A stretch of 64,000 nucleotides of DNA, taken from contig NZ_CP037933.1 of NCBI RefSeq assembly GCF_004355225.1, forward strand, positions 1,240,001-1,304,000. The letters are read 5' to 3'. Position numbers and translations under genes: made by a program. The notes below the pieces were generated by a model that did not search any database, was not told the origin of the DNA, and saw nothing but the letters and a program-made list of their open reading frames with translations. Source of the stretch: Flavobacterium nackdongense (GTDB lineage Bacteria > Bacteroidota > Bacteroidia > Flavobacteriales > Flavobacteriaceae). Each line of letters begins with the position of its first letter. Positions within the stretch are counted from its first letter, which is position 1. Shown here piece by piece: positions 42,407 to 51,624 of this stretch.

Positions 42407-44311
42407 ATGAAAAACACCATTTCACAAAGAGTAGCCGACTTTTTAAGAAACTATCCCCCTTTCAGTTTTTTGAAACCAAGAGATTTAGAAATAATTTCGC
42501 AACAAATTAGCATTATTTACAAAGAAAAAGACAGTGTAATCTTTGCAGTTAATGAAGATACTCACGATAGTTTTTATGTCGTACACAAAGGAGCGGTGAC
42601 CCTTAAAGCGGACCAAGAAACGGACATTATGGACATGTGCGACGAAGGAGATATTTTTGGTTTAAGACCCCTTATTGCCAATGAAAATTATAAAATGGAA
42701 GCGAGAACTTATGAAGAAACCATTCTTTATGCCATTCCCATTCAGATTTTCAAACCTTATGCACTAGAAAACAAGGCGGTTGGTAATTTTCTGATTGAAA
42801 GCTTTGCATCCAATACTTTGAACCCGTTTTCTAAAAGTCATAGAGGAAAATTATACGGCGAGGAAATTGAAACTGATACAAAATTATTGGACTTGCAAGA
42901 AGTCAAATATTCTAAAAAAATAATCAGTTGTTATCCTACAAATAGTGCAAAAGAAGTCGCTAAAATTATGCTCGACAAAAATGTAGGTGCGATTCTTGTC
43001 GTCGAAGATTCGCTTCCCATTGGCATCATTACGGACAAAGATCTAAGAAACAAAATTGTTACGGGACAATTCCCTATTACCACCCCGGCAGCAGAAATAA
43101 TGACGTCACCCGTTATTACTTATCCCACCAAAATGACCATTACGCAGGCACAAATGGCCATGATGAAAAGTGATATTAGTCATTTATGCCTCACCCTAGA
43201 CGGAACTGCAAATTCCAAAGCAGTTGGCATATTATCTAAACATGATGTGATGGTGTCGATAGGCAACAATCCAGCCGTTTTGTTACGAGCCATAAAACGA
43301 GCTAAGAAATTCAAGAAAATCAAGCTTATTCGAGTAGGTATTATGCAATTACTTCGCGGCTATTTGGACCAAAATATTCCGATGATGCTGACCTCAAAAA
43401 TAATTTCAGAATTGAATGACGCCTGTACTAAGCAGGTAATCGCCATCGTGCTGAACAAAATGGATACTCCTCCACCTGTAAAATTTTCGTGGTTAGCCTT
43501 GGGAAGTCAAGGAAGGAGTGAACAATTATTGCAAACCGACCAAGACAATGCTCTTGTTTATGAGGATGTTCCTGCCCCATTAGAAGCCCAAACTAAAAAA
43601 TACTTTTTAGAATTGGCCACTAAAATCACCAAAGGACTTTTTGAAATTGGGTACGAATATTGCCCTGCCGAAATGATGGCATCCAACCCCAATTGGTGTT
43701 TAAGTCTCAGCGAATGCCAAGAAAAAGTGCGCCATTGGATTACCAATACCGGAAAAAATGAAGTGTTACTATCGTTCATTTTCTTTGATTATAGTTTAGT
43801 TTATGGCGACAGGGATTTGGTAAACGATTTGTCTGATTATATCTTCGAGCAGGTCAAAGCAAATCCAACTTTTTATATTCACCTAGTCAGTGGCGCATTG
43901 CAAAGTCCATCACCGACCGGTTTTTTTAGAGAATTTCTATTGGAGCAAGATGGAGCCAACAAAGACTTTTTCAATATAAAAAACCGTGCATTAATGCCGT
44001 TAGCCGATGCAGCGAGAGTTTTAATCCTTTCGCACTCCATAAAATCAATTAGTAATACCGTAGAACGTTTTGAAAAATTGGCCGAGCTAGAACCACAGAA
44101 TAGTGAATTGTATCTATCTTGTGCATCTTCCTATAAAATTTTATTGCGTTTTAGAACCAATCAAGGCCTTTTGCATAATGACTCTGGGCAGTTTATCGCT
44201 TTGGAAACTTTATCAAAAGCTGAAAAAATAAAATTAAAGAGTACCTTTAAAACCATCAAAGAGTTACAAGAAATCATCCGAGTACGATTTAATACTTCAA
44301 ACCTATTGTAA
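42407..44311 (+). CDS. cNMP-binding, CBS and DUF294 nucleotidyltransferase-like protein
   Basis: The 634-residue protein has a cyclic-nucleotide-binding-like domain (about 10-140), two CBS domains (about 165-295, MLDKNVGAILVVEDSLPIGIITDKDLR), a DUF294 nucleotidyltransferase-like domain (about 310-440) with GSQGRSEQLLQTDQD, a full GSX10DXD motif as in GlnD and MNT proteins, and a helical DUF294 C-terminal domain. It probably senses a nucleotide and modifies a partner, but the target is unknown. It is coupled by a TAATG overlap to a DnaQ-like exonuclease gene, an arrangement found in several phyla near acetate genes; none are here. Confidence 0.88.
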   Translation: MKNTISQRVADFLRNYPPFSFLKPRDLEIISQQISIIYKEKDSVIFAVNEDTHDSFYVVHKGAVTLKADQETDIMDMCDEGDIFGLRPLIANENYKMEARTYEETILYAIPIQIFKPYALENKAVGNFLIESFASNTLNPFSKSHRGKLYGEEIETDTKLLDLQEVKYSKKIISCYPTNSAKEVAKIMLDKNVGAILVVEDSLPIGIITDKDLRNKIVTGQFPITTPAAEIMTSPVITYPTKMTITQAQMAMMKSDISHLCLTLDGTANSKAVGILSKHDVMVSIGNNPAVLLRAIKRAKKFKKIKLIRVGIMQLLRGYLDQNIPMMLTSKIISELNDACTKQVIAIVLNKMDTPPPVKFSWLALGSQGRSEQLLQTDQDNALVYEDVPAPLEAQTKKYFLELATKITKGLFEIGYEYCPAEMMASNPNWCLSLSECQEKVRHWITNTGKNEVLLSFIFFDYSLVYGDRDLVNDLSDYIFEQVKANPTFYIHLVSGALQSPSPTGFFREFLLEQDGANKDFFNIKNRALMPLADAARVLILSHSIKSISNTVERFEKLAELEPQNSELYLSCASSYKILLRFRTNQGLLHNDSGQFIALETLSKAEKIKLKSTFKTIKELQEIIRVRFNTSNLL

Positions 44312-44970
44312 TGGACTTTTTAACAAAAATAAAAAACTTCCTTTTCACACTTGTCGGTCGTTCTCCTCAACGCGTAGCGGATGAAATTCAAGGAGATATC
44401 CATTCGACTCGTTTTGTAGTTCTGGATACGGAAACGACTGGTTTTGATTATGAAAAAGACCGAATTTTGTGCATAGGTGCTATTGTTTTGCAAAATTATA
44501 AGATTCCAATTCAGGAAAGTTTGGAAATTTATATTCAGCAGGAACATTACAACCAATCTACGGCACAAATTCACGGAATATTACGAGCATCGGTATTGGA
44601 TCGTCCTTATGAATTAGAGGCTTTACAGCAATTGATCGATTTTTTAGGCGACTCTATCATCGTGGCACATCATACCCATTTTGATATCACAATGATTAAT
44701 AAGGCTTTGGAAAGAAATGGATTATCCAAATTAAAAAACAAAACGCTAGACACAGGTCTGTTATACAAAAAAACCTTATTGAACTCTCCCTTATTACCCA
44801 GAAAAGACAATTACAGCCTCGACGACCTTGCTGATAAATTTGACATTTCAAAAAAAGACAGACATACTGCAATGGGAGATGCCTATATAACGGCAATCGC
44901 GTTTTTGAAAATAGTGAACAAACTGAAAGATAAAAAAGGATTTAGCTTACAACAATTATTTAAATATTGA
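44311..44970 (+). CDS. DnaQ-like 3'-5' exonuclease
   Basis: The 219-residue protein has the DEDDh exonuclease motifs: VVLDTETTGFDYEKDRI (Exo I), VAHHTHFDITMINKAL (Exo II) and KDRHTAMGDAYITA (Exo III, with His and Asp). It degrades DNA or RNA from the 3' end with two metal ions. It is not fused to a polymerase or GIY-YIG domain. Start overlaps the stop of the cNMP/CBS/DUF294 gene by one base, so the two are coupled. It is convergent with parC. Confidence 0.9.
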   Translation: MDFLTKIKNFLFTLVGRSPQRVADEIQGDIHSTRFVVLDTETTGFDYEKDRILCIGAIVLQNYKIPIQESLEIYIQQEHYNQSTAQIHGILRASVLDRPYELEALQQLIDFLGDSIIVAHHTHFDITMINKALERNGLSKLKNKTLDTGLLYKKTLLNSPLLPRKDNYSLDDLADKFDISKKDRHTAMGDAYITAIAFLKIVNKLKDKKGFSLQQLFKY

Positions 44971-45002
44971 TGTAAAACTAAATCCTTGAAAATTGTTACT
45001 AA

Positions 45003-47717
45003 TTAAAATAAGGTAATTTGACCGTCGTCATTGAGCTGAACATCATCATCGGCATCCGTTCCAGACCCAACTGCTGTGTCCCCTTCGACCTCTAATTCTT
45101 CCGGAATCACTTCTTCAGGTTCTTCGTACGGCAATGGATCCAAAAGATTCACTTGCTTCAATTTATCCGAAGTCAATTGATTTCCGAGTGCTTTAAAACC
45201 TTTCACGGCGATAAAATTCTCGATATCTACGATTTGATTTTCTTTTTGAACGCCTTTTACTTTGGTAAAAACCAATTCAGCCATCGGACGATAATCAGTT
45301 GAGACGATTTCGAGTTGCGATTTGGGGTGTTCTGTAATAAAGCTCTCTTCTTTTCCTTCACTTTCTATCAAGAAACGTTTTACATAATAACGTTCTTTTT
45401 CACCATCATAATAAATCGCTGAAATTGGTTTCTTAGGATGCCATTTTTCTAAAACTACCATATCTTCATCAAAATGTGTGGATAATTCGGGAATCATTAC
45501 TTTCAATTTTCCCGATTGCGAAATCACAAGAATTTTGTCATTGGGTCTAAATTCTCCCAATAATTCACCTCTAGCATCTACGTTTAGGCGCTGTACTGTA
45601 TCGTCGAACCATATTTTTCTCGGCAATAAAGTCGAAATTCCCTTCTCCTTGATTTCAATTTTCTTAATAGGATATTTAGAAACTAAGTTCCCTTTCGAGG
45701 CGCGCCCTTTAATGGCAATGCCAGCAAAATCCAGATCCCATTTCAGTTTTTTAATACTTCCTATTTGACGTAATAATATGGTTATAACTTCGGCTTCACC
45801 ATTGGGATTACAGGTAAAATAAAGAATCTGCGAACCCTTATTTTCATTGGTCAAATCATACAATTTATCCCGAGTAACCCCCGAAACATTGAAACGTTTT
45901 ATATAGGCTGGACCCGACTTTCCGTCGCGATAAATCATATTATAAATAGTCCGTTTGTCGCTCTTGTCAAAAACGGCAACGTGAATAATATCTTTTCCAA
46001 CGAATTTCTTATCATCGACTTTGCTGATCATCATACTACCGTCTCGGAGAAAAACAATCACATCATCAATATCGGAACAGTCGGTAACATATTCGTCCTT
46101 CTTCAACCCTGTTCCTATGAAACCTTCTGCCCTATTGACAAAAAGTTTGGTGTTGCGCAAGGCAACTTTTGTCGCTTCGATATTGTCAAAACCACGCAAT
46201 TCTGTTTGGCGCTCTCTGCCTTTCCCGTATTTCTCTTTTAATTTGGTAAAATAGGCAATGGCAAAATCGGTCAAGTTGGCTAAATTAAATTCCACTTCCT
46301 TCATTTCGTCCTCCAACTTAGCGATGAAATCATCAGCCTTGTCCGAATCGAAACGGGTAATGCGAATCATCGGAATTTGAGTCAATCGCTGTAAATCATC
46401 ATCGTTAATTTCACGAACAAATGATTTCACAAAAGGCTCAAAACGATCGTACATATATTTGTAAAGTGCCTCTCTATCAGAATATAATTTGAAATCAATG
46501 TACATTTCTTCACGAATGAAGATTTTTTCTAATGTGGAAAAATGCCACTTATTTTTGAGTTCTTCTAATTGAATTTCTAACTCTGCTTTGAGTAATTCAA
46601 CCGTTCTAGCTGTCGAAATTTTCAACATTTCCGAAACACCTACGAACAAAGGTTTATTATCTTCAATCACACAGCCCAATGGCGCCACCGAAGTTTCGCA
46701 GGCTGTAAAAGCAAACAAGGCATCGATGGTTTTATCTGGAGAAACTCCAGGGTAAAGATGAATTAAAATCTCGACCTCCGCAGCGGTATTGTCTTCAATT
46801 TTTTTGATTTTGATTTTGCCTTTTTCATTGGCTTTCAAAATACTATCAATCAAAGTGGTCGTATTGGTCGAAAACGGAATCTGGGTAATAACTAAAGTGT
46901 TTTTGTCCAATTGAGCAATTTTGGCACGAACCCGAACTCGACCGCCACGCATTCCATCATTGTAATTGGAAACGTCGGCAATACCAGCTGTCAAAAAATC
47001 TGGGTAAAGCGTGAAAGATTTTCCTTTTAATATTTTTATTGAAGCGTCTATTAATTCATTGAAATTGTGTGGCAAGACTTTGGTCGAAAGTCCCACGGCA
47101 ATCCCTTCGGCGCCTTGTGCCAAAAGCAATGGAAATTTTACAGGCAGATTGTTCGGCTCAGCACGACGCCCATCATAGGAAACACCCCAATCGGTAATTT
47201 TTGGAGAATACAAAACCTCTAAAGCAAATTTCGACAAACGCGCTTCGATATAACGAGAAGCCGCAGCACCATCTCCCGTGAGGATATTTCCCCAGTTTCC
47301 CTGACAATCGATTAGCAATTCTTTTTGGCCAATTTGTACCATCGCATCACCAATGCTTTGGTCTCCGTGCGGATGGTATTGCATCGTGTGCCCCACAACG
47401 TTCGCCACCTTATTGTAACGACCGTCATCCAACTCTTTAAGAGAGTGCATAATTCTACGCTGAACGGGTTTGAAACCGTCCTCAATCGCAGGAACGGCAC
47501 GCTCCAGAATTACATAGGAAGCATAATCCAAAAACCAATCTTTGTACATTCCTGTTACTTTGGTTATGGTGTCCTCGCTGTTTTCGTCGTTCTCGTAGAA
47601 ATGATTTCCTCCCGAACGGATGATGTCTTCGAATCCTTCTTCGGTTGTGGATTCGTTCAACTCTTCGTTATTCTCGTCTTCGTTTGGAATAATGTTGTCT
47701 TCTTCTTCGTCTTTCAT
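45003..47717 (-). CDS. parC: DNA topoisomerase IV subunit A
   Basis: The 904-residue protein has an acidic N-terminal extension (about 1-50), then the type IIA cleavage domain: ERAVPAIEDGFKPVQRRIMHS, HPHGDQSIGDAMVQ and the catalytic tyrosine Y156 in AAASRYIEARLS. The C-terminal part (about 520-840) forms the beta-pinwheel, and the tail is acidic (ADDDVQLNDDGQITLF). With ParE it decatenates daughter chromosomes. In related genomes parC follows parE; here its ATG directly follows the stop of a DUF1016 nuclease gene and three accessory genes separate it from parE. Confidence 0.92.
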   Translation of the reverse strand: MKDEEEDNIIPNEDENNEELNESTTEEGFEDIIRSGGNHFYENDENSEDTITKVTGMYKDWFLDYASYVILERAVPAIEDGFKPVQRRIMHSLKELDDGRYNKVANVVGHTMQYHPHGDQSIGDAMVQIGQKELLIDCQGNWGNILTGDGAAASRYIEARLSKFALEVLYSPKITDWGVSYDGRRAEPNNLPVKFPLLLAQGAEGIAVGLSTKVLPHNFNELIDASIKILKGKSFTLYPDFLTAGIADVSNYNDGMRGGRVRVRAKIAQLDKNTLVITQIPFSTNTTTLIDSILKANEKGKIKIKKIEDNTAAEVEILIHLYPGVSPDKTIDALFAFTACETSVAPLGCVIEDNKPLFVGVSEMLKISTARTVELLKAELEIQLEELKNKWHFSTLEKIFIREEMYIDFKLYSDREALYKYMYDRFEPFVKSFVREINDDDLQRLTQIPMIRITRFDSDKADDFIAKLEDEMKEVEFNLANLTDFAIAYFTKLKEKYGKGRERQTELRGFDNIEATKVALRNTKLFVNRAEGFIGTGLKKDEYVTDCSDIDDVIVFLRDGSMMISKVDDKKFVGKDIIHVAVFDKSDKRTIYNMIYRDGKSGPAYIKRFNVSGVTRDKLYDLTNENKGSQILYFTCNPNGEAEVITILLRQIGSIKKLKWDLDFAGIAIKGRASKGNLVSKYPIKKIEIKEKGISTLLPRKIWFDDTVQRLNVDARGELLGEFRPNDKILVISQSGKLKVMIPELSTHFDEDMVVLEKWHPKKPISAIYYDGEKERYYVKRFLIESEGKEESFITEHPKSQLEIVSTDYRPMAELVFTKVKGVQKENQIVDIENFIAVKGFKALGNQLTSDKLKQVNLLDPLPYEEPEEVIPEELEVEGDTAVGSGTDADDDVQLNDDGQITLF

Positions 47718-48815
47718 TTATTTTGATTCCGAAATTAATTTTATTAAATCTTCCTTAGTTGGAAGAACCATTTTGTATTTACTGGCAAAAATTTGCTCGT
47801 TATTCTCTGGCAAAGTATATTCTACAACCAAATCACTTTTATTTTGGCAAAGCACAATTCCTATCGTTTTGTTTTCATCCTCTAAACGCATTTCTCTGTC
47901 ATAATAATTTACATACATTTGCATCTGACCCAAATCTTGATGTTTTAATTCGCCAATTTTCAGATCAATCAAAACAAATGATTTTAAAATTCTGTTATAG
48001 AAAACCAAATCAATTTTAAAATGTTTATCATCAAAAGTAATTCGCTTTTGTCTAGCTACAAATGTAAAACCGTGTCCCAATTCTAATAAAAAATGCTCTA
48101 ATTTATTGATAATTTCTTCTTCCAACTCTGACTCAGAATATTGATGTAATTCTGGCAATCCAAGAAATTCAAGAATATAGGGATCTTTGATAAGATCTTT
48201 TGGTTTCTCAATAATCTGCCCTTGTTCCGAAAGTTTTAAAACACCTTCCTTGTCTCGACTTAAGGTCAATCTTGTGTAAAGTGCCGAATCGTATTGTCGT
48301 TTTAATTCCCGAACGCTCCAATTGTATTTTTCGGATTCTATTTCGTAAAAACGTCTTTCGTTTTCATCGTCAATTCGCATTAGAAACGAATAATGAGACC
48401 AAGTAAGTTTGAAAATAGAAAATAATGTTTGAGAATTCAATTCCGCAGACACTGTCTGCGGAATGTTATCAAGCAATTGCGCAGACACTGTCTGCGTTTT
48501 TTGAATATCGAAAATCCGCAACACTGTTGCGGAATTTGAATAAATCAAATAAAACTTTCTAATTTGCTCTAAATTCCTTAATGAAAAACCTTTCCCAAAC
48601 TCATTCGTTAACTGTTCCGAAAGTCCTTTTAGAATTTGTTTTCCGTATTCCGCTCGGTCTTTTCCACTTTGTTCTTCTTCCACAATCATTTTTCCAATTT
48701 CAAAATACGTACAAACCATTGTTGAATTTACAGTACGTAAAACCTGTTGCCGAGCATTTTGCAAAAGCTCAGCTACTTGTTGGAACAACATTTTATTTTG
48801 AAGGTCTTCTGACAT
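47718..48815 (-). CDS. DUF1016 (YhcG-like) PD-(D/E)XK nuclease
   Basis: ATG at 48815 gives MSEDLQNKMLFQQVAELLQ; a start 60 bases upstream would lie deeper in the MNT gene. The 365-residue protein has a DUF1016 N-terminal domain (about 10-180, CTYFEIGKMIVEEEQSGKDRAEYGK, FGKGFSLRNLEQIRKFY, LTWSHYSFLMRI) and a C-terminal PD-(D/E)XK domain (about 215-350) with FKIDLVFYNR, VLIDLKIGEL and GQMQMYVNYYD. Acid D and DxK suit a metal-dependent nuclease. Such proteins lie in defence islands and near restriction systems. Its frame holds three palindromes (48441-48533). Its TAA is followed directly by the parC ATG. Confidence 0.88.
   Translation of the reverse strand: MSEDLQNKMLFQQVAELLQNARQQVLRTVNSTMVCTYFEIGKMIVEEEQSGKDRAEYGKQILKGLSEQLTNEFGKGFSLRNLEQIRKFYLIYSNSATVLRIFDIQKTQTVSAQLLDNIPQTVSAELNSQTLFSIFKLTWSHYSFLMRIDDENERRFYEIESEKYNWSVRELKRQYDSALYTRLTLSRDKEGVLKLSEQGQIIEKPKDLIKDPYILEFLGLPELHQYSESELEEEIINKLEHFLLELGHGFTFVARQKRITFDDKHFKIDLVFYNRILKSFVLIDLKIGELKHQDLGQMQMYVNYYDREMRLEDENKTIGIVLCQNKSDLVVEYTLPENNEQIFASKYKMVLPTKEDLIKLISESK
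48441..48533. repeat. Three perfect palindromes inside the DUF1016 gene
   Basis: Palindrome 1 at 48441-48463 has arms TTCCGCAGACA around one C; palindrome 2 at 48480-48496 has arms CGCAGACA; palindrome 3 at 48515-48533 has arms TCCGCAACA. All share the centre ACACTGT. In the protein they encode IPQTVSAEL, QTVSAQL and NSATVLRI, a stretch between the helical core and LTWSHY. Confidence 0.9.
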
Positions 48816-48819
48816 TTTT

Positions 48820-49128
48820 TTAACTTTCAGTTTTTCTTTTGTACAAAGTTTTACCAACTCTTTGTATGTGTTCAATTAAACTTTCAGATTTTAATTCTTT
48901 AAAAATAGAAATATCAAATTTATATGGGATATAACTATCATCTAACTTATGCCACAATTTATTTAAATCTTCTCTACTAATATTTCCCTTTAAAGTAATA
49001 TCAATATCTGAACCTTCTCTATAATTACCTTTAGCTCTAGACCCATAAATAATAACCTCATCGATAGAAGAACAACTATCAATTATTTTTAAAATTTCTT
49101 GGTGGCTTTTAGGATAGATACCAAACAT
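48820..49128 (-). CDS. mntA: MNT-type nucleotidyltransferase (antitoxin)
   Basis: The 102-residue protein is a minimal nucleotidyltransferase with EVIIYGSRAKGNYREGSDID, giving the exact GSX10DXD motif for nucleotide and metal binding, and KFDISIF with a third acidic residue. In HEPN-MNT (type VII) toxin-antitoxin pairs the MNT protein neutralises the HEPN RNase by adding AMP units to a tyrosine. It lies directly after the HEPN gene, sharing one base at 49128, and is followed by the DUF1016 nuclease gene, whose start precedes or overlaps its stop region by a few bases. Confidence 0.88.
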   Translation of the reverse strand: MFGIYPKSHQEILKIIDSCSSIDEVIIYGSRAKGNYREGSDIDITLKGNISREDLNKLWHKLDDSYIPYKFDISIFKELKSESLIEHIQRVGKTLYKRKTES

Positions 49129-49535
49129 TATCGTAAGCTAGTCATTTTAGTAAAAAACAAATTAAACTCTTTTATGTATTTTTGGGAAACACTTTCTAAA
49201 ATTTGTCTCAATGTTGCTTCATCATAAGTATGTGATGATAAATTCCTACTTTTAATCATTTCCATCCATACTTCACCATCTTGAATCAATCCCACTTTAA
49301 AAGCTTCACGAATTGCGTCTCTACTTCCATTTATTTCAAAATTACCCTGATAATTCAAATAATCTTTCATCAATTTCCAGGATAATTCGTGTGTAAATTC
49401 AAATCTTTGCACAAAACCCTCTTTTTGCAAATCATCCATCTTTTCGTAACCAATTGATACAGCAATGTTTAAAAGCTTTAAAGCATTGCTATAATGTTCA
49501 AATCTCTGTTTCCAACGAATGTCTTGATTTTCCAT
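49128..49535 (-). CDS. hepT: HEPN toxin (HepT/HI0074-like)
   Basis: The 135-residue all-helical protein has QRFEFTHELSWKLMKDYLNYQG and SRNLSSHTYDEATLRQ. The latter holds the HEPN RNase motif RX4HXY: R97, H102 and Y104. R and H form the catalytic site of HEPN ribonucleases, and the Tyr is the AMP acceptor for the partner MNT protein in studied systems. It starts 11 bases after the parE stop, with no visible terminator between, so it should be transcribed with parE. It and the MNT gene look more AT-rich than parE and parC. Confidence 0.88.
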   Translation of the reverse strand: MENQDIRWKQRFEHYSNALKLLNIAVSIGYEKMDDLQKEGFVQRFEFTHELSWKLMKDYLNYQGNFEINGSRDAIREAFKVGLIQDGEVWMEMIKSRNLSSHTYDEATLRQILESVSQKYIKEFNLFFTKMTSLR

Positions 49536-49546
49536 TATTTCCCAGT

Positions 49547-51409
49547 TTAATTAGCCTCCATTGTATCCAATTCCACCTTCAAATTATTGATGATAAAATC
49601 TTGTCGATCGGGTGTGTTTTTTCCCATATAGAAAGACAACAATTGTTCAATTGAAGTGTTTTTATCCATCATAATGGGATCCAAACGAATCGTATCTCCA
49701 ATAAAATTCTTGAATTCGTCTGGCGATATTTCTCCCAATCCCTTGAATCGAGTGATTTCTGGTTTTGGTTTCAGTTTTTCGATAGCGTCTTTTCGTTCTT
49801 CTTCAGAATAACAATAAATGGTTTCTTTCTTGTTTCGAACCCTAAAAAGCGGGGTTTGCAAAATATACAAATGGCCTTCTTTGATCAATTCCGGGAAAAA
49901 TTGAAGGAAAAAAGTAATCAGCAACAATCGAATGTGCATCCCATCGACATCGGCATCGGTGGCGATTACAATGTTGTTGTAACGCAGGTTTTCCATATCG
50001 TCTTCGATATCCAAAGCCGCCTGCAAGAGATTGAATTCTTCGTTTTCATACACAATTTTCTTGCTCATTCCATACGAATTCAAAGGCTTTCCACGCAAAC
50101 TGAAAACGGCTTGCGTATTGACATCACGTGATTTGGTAATCGAGCCGGAAGCCGAATCTCCCTCGGTGATGAAAAGCGTGCTTTCTAGGTTTCTTGGGTT
50201 TTTCGTATCGGTCAAATGCGCGCGACAATCCCGTAATTTCTTGTTGTGCAGATTGGCTTTTTTGGCTCTATCCTTGGCCAACTTTCGAATGCCAGACAAT
50301 TCTTTGCGTTCGCGTTCCGCTTGCATAATTTTGCGCAATAAAGCATCGGCCGTTTCGGGATTTTTGTGCAAATAATTGTCTAATTTGTTTTTGACAAAAT
50401 CATTGACAAAGGTACGTACCGAAGGCATTCCGGGCTCTGAACCGATTTCTGTTGAACCTAATTTAGTCTTGGTTTGCGATTCGAAAACAGGCTCCATTAC
50501 TTTGATACTGATCGCCGTCACGATAGATTTACGCACATCCGAAGCTTCGAACGGTTTGTTATAAAACTCCCGAATAGTTTTGACAAGCGCTTCGCGATAA
50601 GCAGCCAAATGGGTTCCTCCTTGAGTGGTATTTTGTCCGTTGACGAAAGAGTGGTATTCCTCGCTGTATTGTGTTTTGCTATGCGTCAAAGCAATTTCGA
50701 TGTCGCCTTCTTTGAGATGAATGATTGGGTATTCCAAATCTTCCACATTGATGGTTTCTTCTAATAAATCTTTCAATCCATTTTCAGAAAAATATTTTTC
50801 ACCATTGAACAAAATAGTCAAACCATTGTTCAGATAGCAATAGTTTTTGAGCATTTTAACTACATATTCCATTCGGAATTTGTAATTTTTGAAAATCAAT
50901 TCGTCTGGAATGAAGGTAACTTTGGTCCCTTTTCGTTTGGTGGTATCTATAATTTCTTCGTCTAAAACCAAATTTCCACCTGAAAATTCGGCCGCTTTTT
51001 GTTTTTCATCACGAACCGATTCCACTCGGAAATAATTGGACAAAGCATTCACAGCTTTTGTTCCGACACCATTCAATCCAACAGATTTCTTGAAGGCGAG
51101 CGAATCATATTTTCCTCCCGTATTCATCTTTGAAACTACATCAATCACTTTCCCCAAAGGAATTCCACGACCGTAATCGCGAACGGAAACCGTTTTGTCT
51201 TTGATGGTTACCTCGATGGTTTTCCCGGCTCCCATAACGAATTCGTCTATACAGTTGTCCAGGACTTCCTTGAGAAGAATATAAATACCATCGTCAGGTG
51301 AAGAACCGTCACCGAGTTTTCCGATGTACATTCCGGGACGCATTCTGATGTGTTCTTTCCAGTCGAGTGACCGAATATTATCTTCGTTATACTGGGTTTG
51401 ATCTGACAT
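49547..51409 (-). CDS. parE: DNA topoisomerase IV subunit B
   Basis: The 620-residue protein has a GHKL ATPase domain (about 10-215: [35 protein letters not shown]), a transducer (about 230-390, with [13 protein letters not shown]) and a TOPRIM domain (about 410-530: [28 protein letters not shown]). Length and lack of a GyrB-type insertion suit ParE. It drives ATP-dependent strand passage with ParC. Downstream, on the same strand, come hepT, mntA, the DUF1016 nuclease and then parC. Confidence 0.93.
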   Translation of the reverse strand: MSDQTQYNEDNIRSLDWKEHIRMRPGMYIGKLGDGSSPDDGIYILLKEVLDNCIDEFVMGAGKTIEVTIKDKTVSVRDYGRGIPLGKVIDVVSKMNTGGKYDSLAFKKSVGLNGVGTKAVNALSNYFRVESVRDEKQKAAEFSGGNLVLDEEIIDTTKRKGTKVTFIPDELIFKNYKFRMEYVVKMLKNYCYLNNGLTILFNGEKYFSENGLKDLLEETINVEDLEYPIIHLKEGDIEIALTHSKTQYSEEYHSFVNGQNTTQGGTHLAAYREALVKTIREFYNKPFEASDVRKSIVTAISIKVMEPVFESQTKTKLGSTEIGSEPGMPSVRTFVNDFVKNKLDNYLHKNPETADALLRKIMQAERERKELSGIRKLAKDRAKKANLHNKKLRDCRAHLTDTKNPRNLESTLFITEGDSASGSITKSRDVNTQAVFSLRGKPLNSYGMSKKIVYENEEFNLLQAALDIEDDMENLRYNNIVIATDADVDGMHIRLLLITFFLQFFPELIKEGHLYILQTPLFRVRNKKETIYCYSEEERKDAIEKLKPKPEITRFKGLGEISPDEFKNFIGDTIRLDPIMMDKNTSIEQLLSFYMGKNTPDRQDFIINNLKVELDTMEAN

Positions 51410-51549
51410 TTTTGATTTTATCGAATTTATCTGTGTTTTATTTTGCCAATACTTCTCGCATCAGCCACGTCTGCTAATATAGTGTAATTTGATAAAATTT
51501 GAAAGAGGAAACATCAAAGTTATTAAGAATGTTTTTGACAGTGGATTTT

Positions 51550-51586
51550 GGATTGCAGATTGCAGATTTTAGATTGCAGATTTTAG
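51550..51586. repeat. Heptanucleotide repeat upstream of parE
   Basis: Copies of GATTGCA mixed with GATTTTA lie about 140 bases upstream of the parE start, within the gap 51410-51624, where I see no gene. Confidence 0.75.
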
Positions 51587-51624
51587 AAAACAGAAAATAG
51601 AGCAAAGACTAGGCGAATTGACAT

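Noticed and set aside
42407..44311. GlnD uridylyltransferase
   Set aside because: The GSX10DXD domain is similar, but the cNMP and CBS domains and the lack of HD and ACT domains fit the DUF294 group.
44320..44574. Long frames on the strand opposite to known genes (for example under the exonuclease, parC and ychF genes)
   Set aside because: They are shadows of well-supported genes on the other strand, with no starts, motifs or typical codon use.
49547..51409. GyrB instead of ParE
   Set aside because: Length (620), lack of the GyrB insertion and the linked ParC-type subunit with its own tail favour topoisomerase IV, although gyrase subunits share all motifs.
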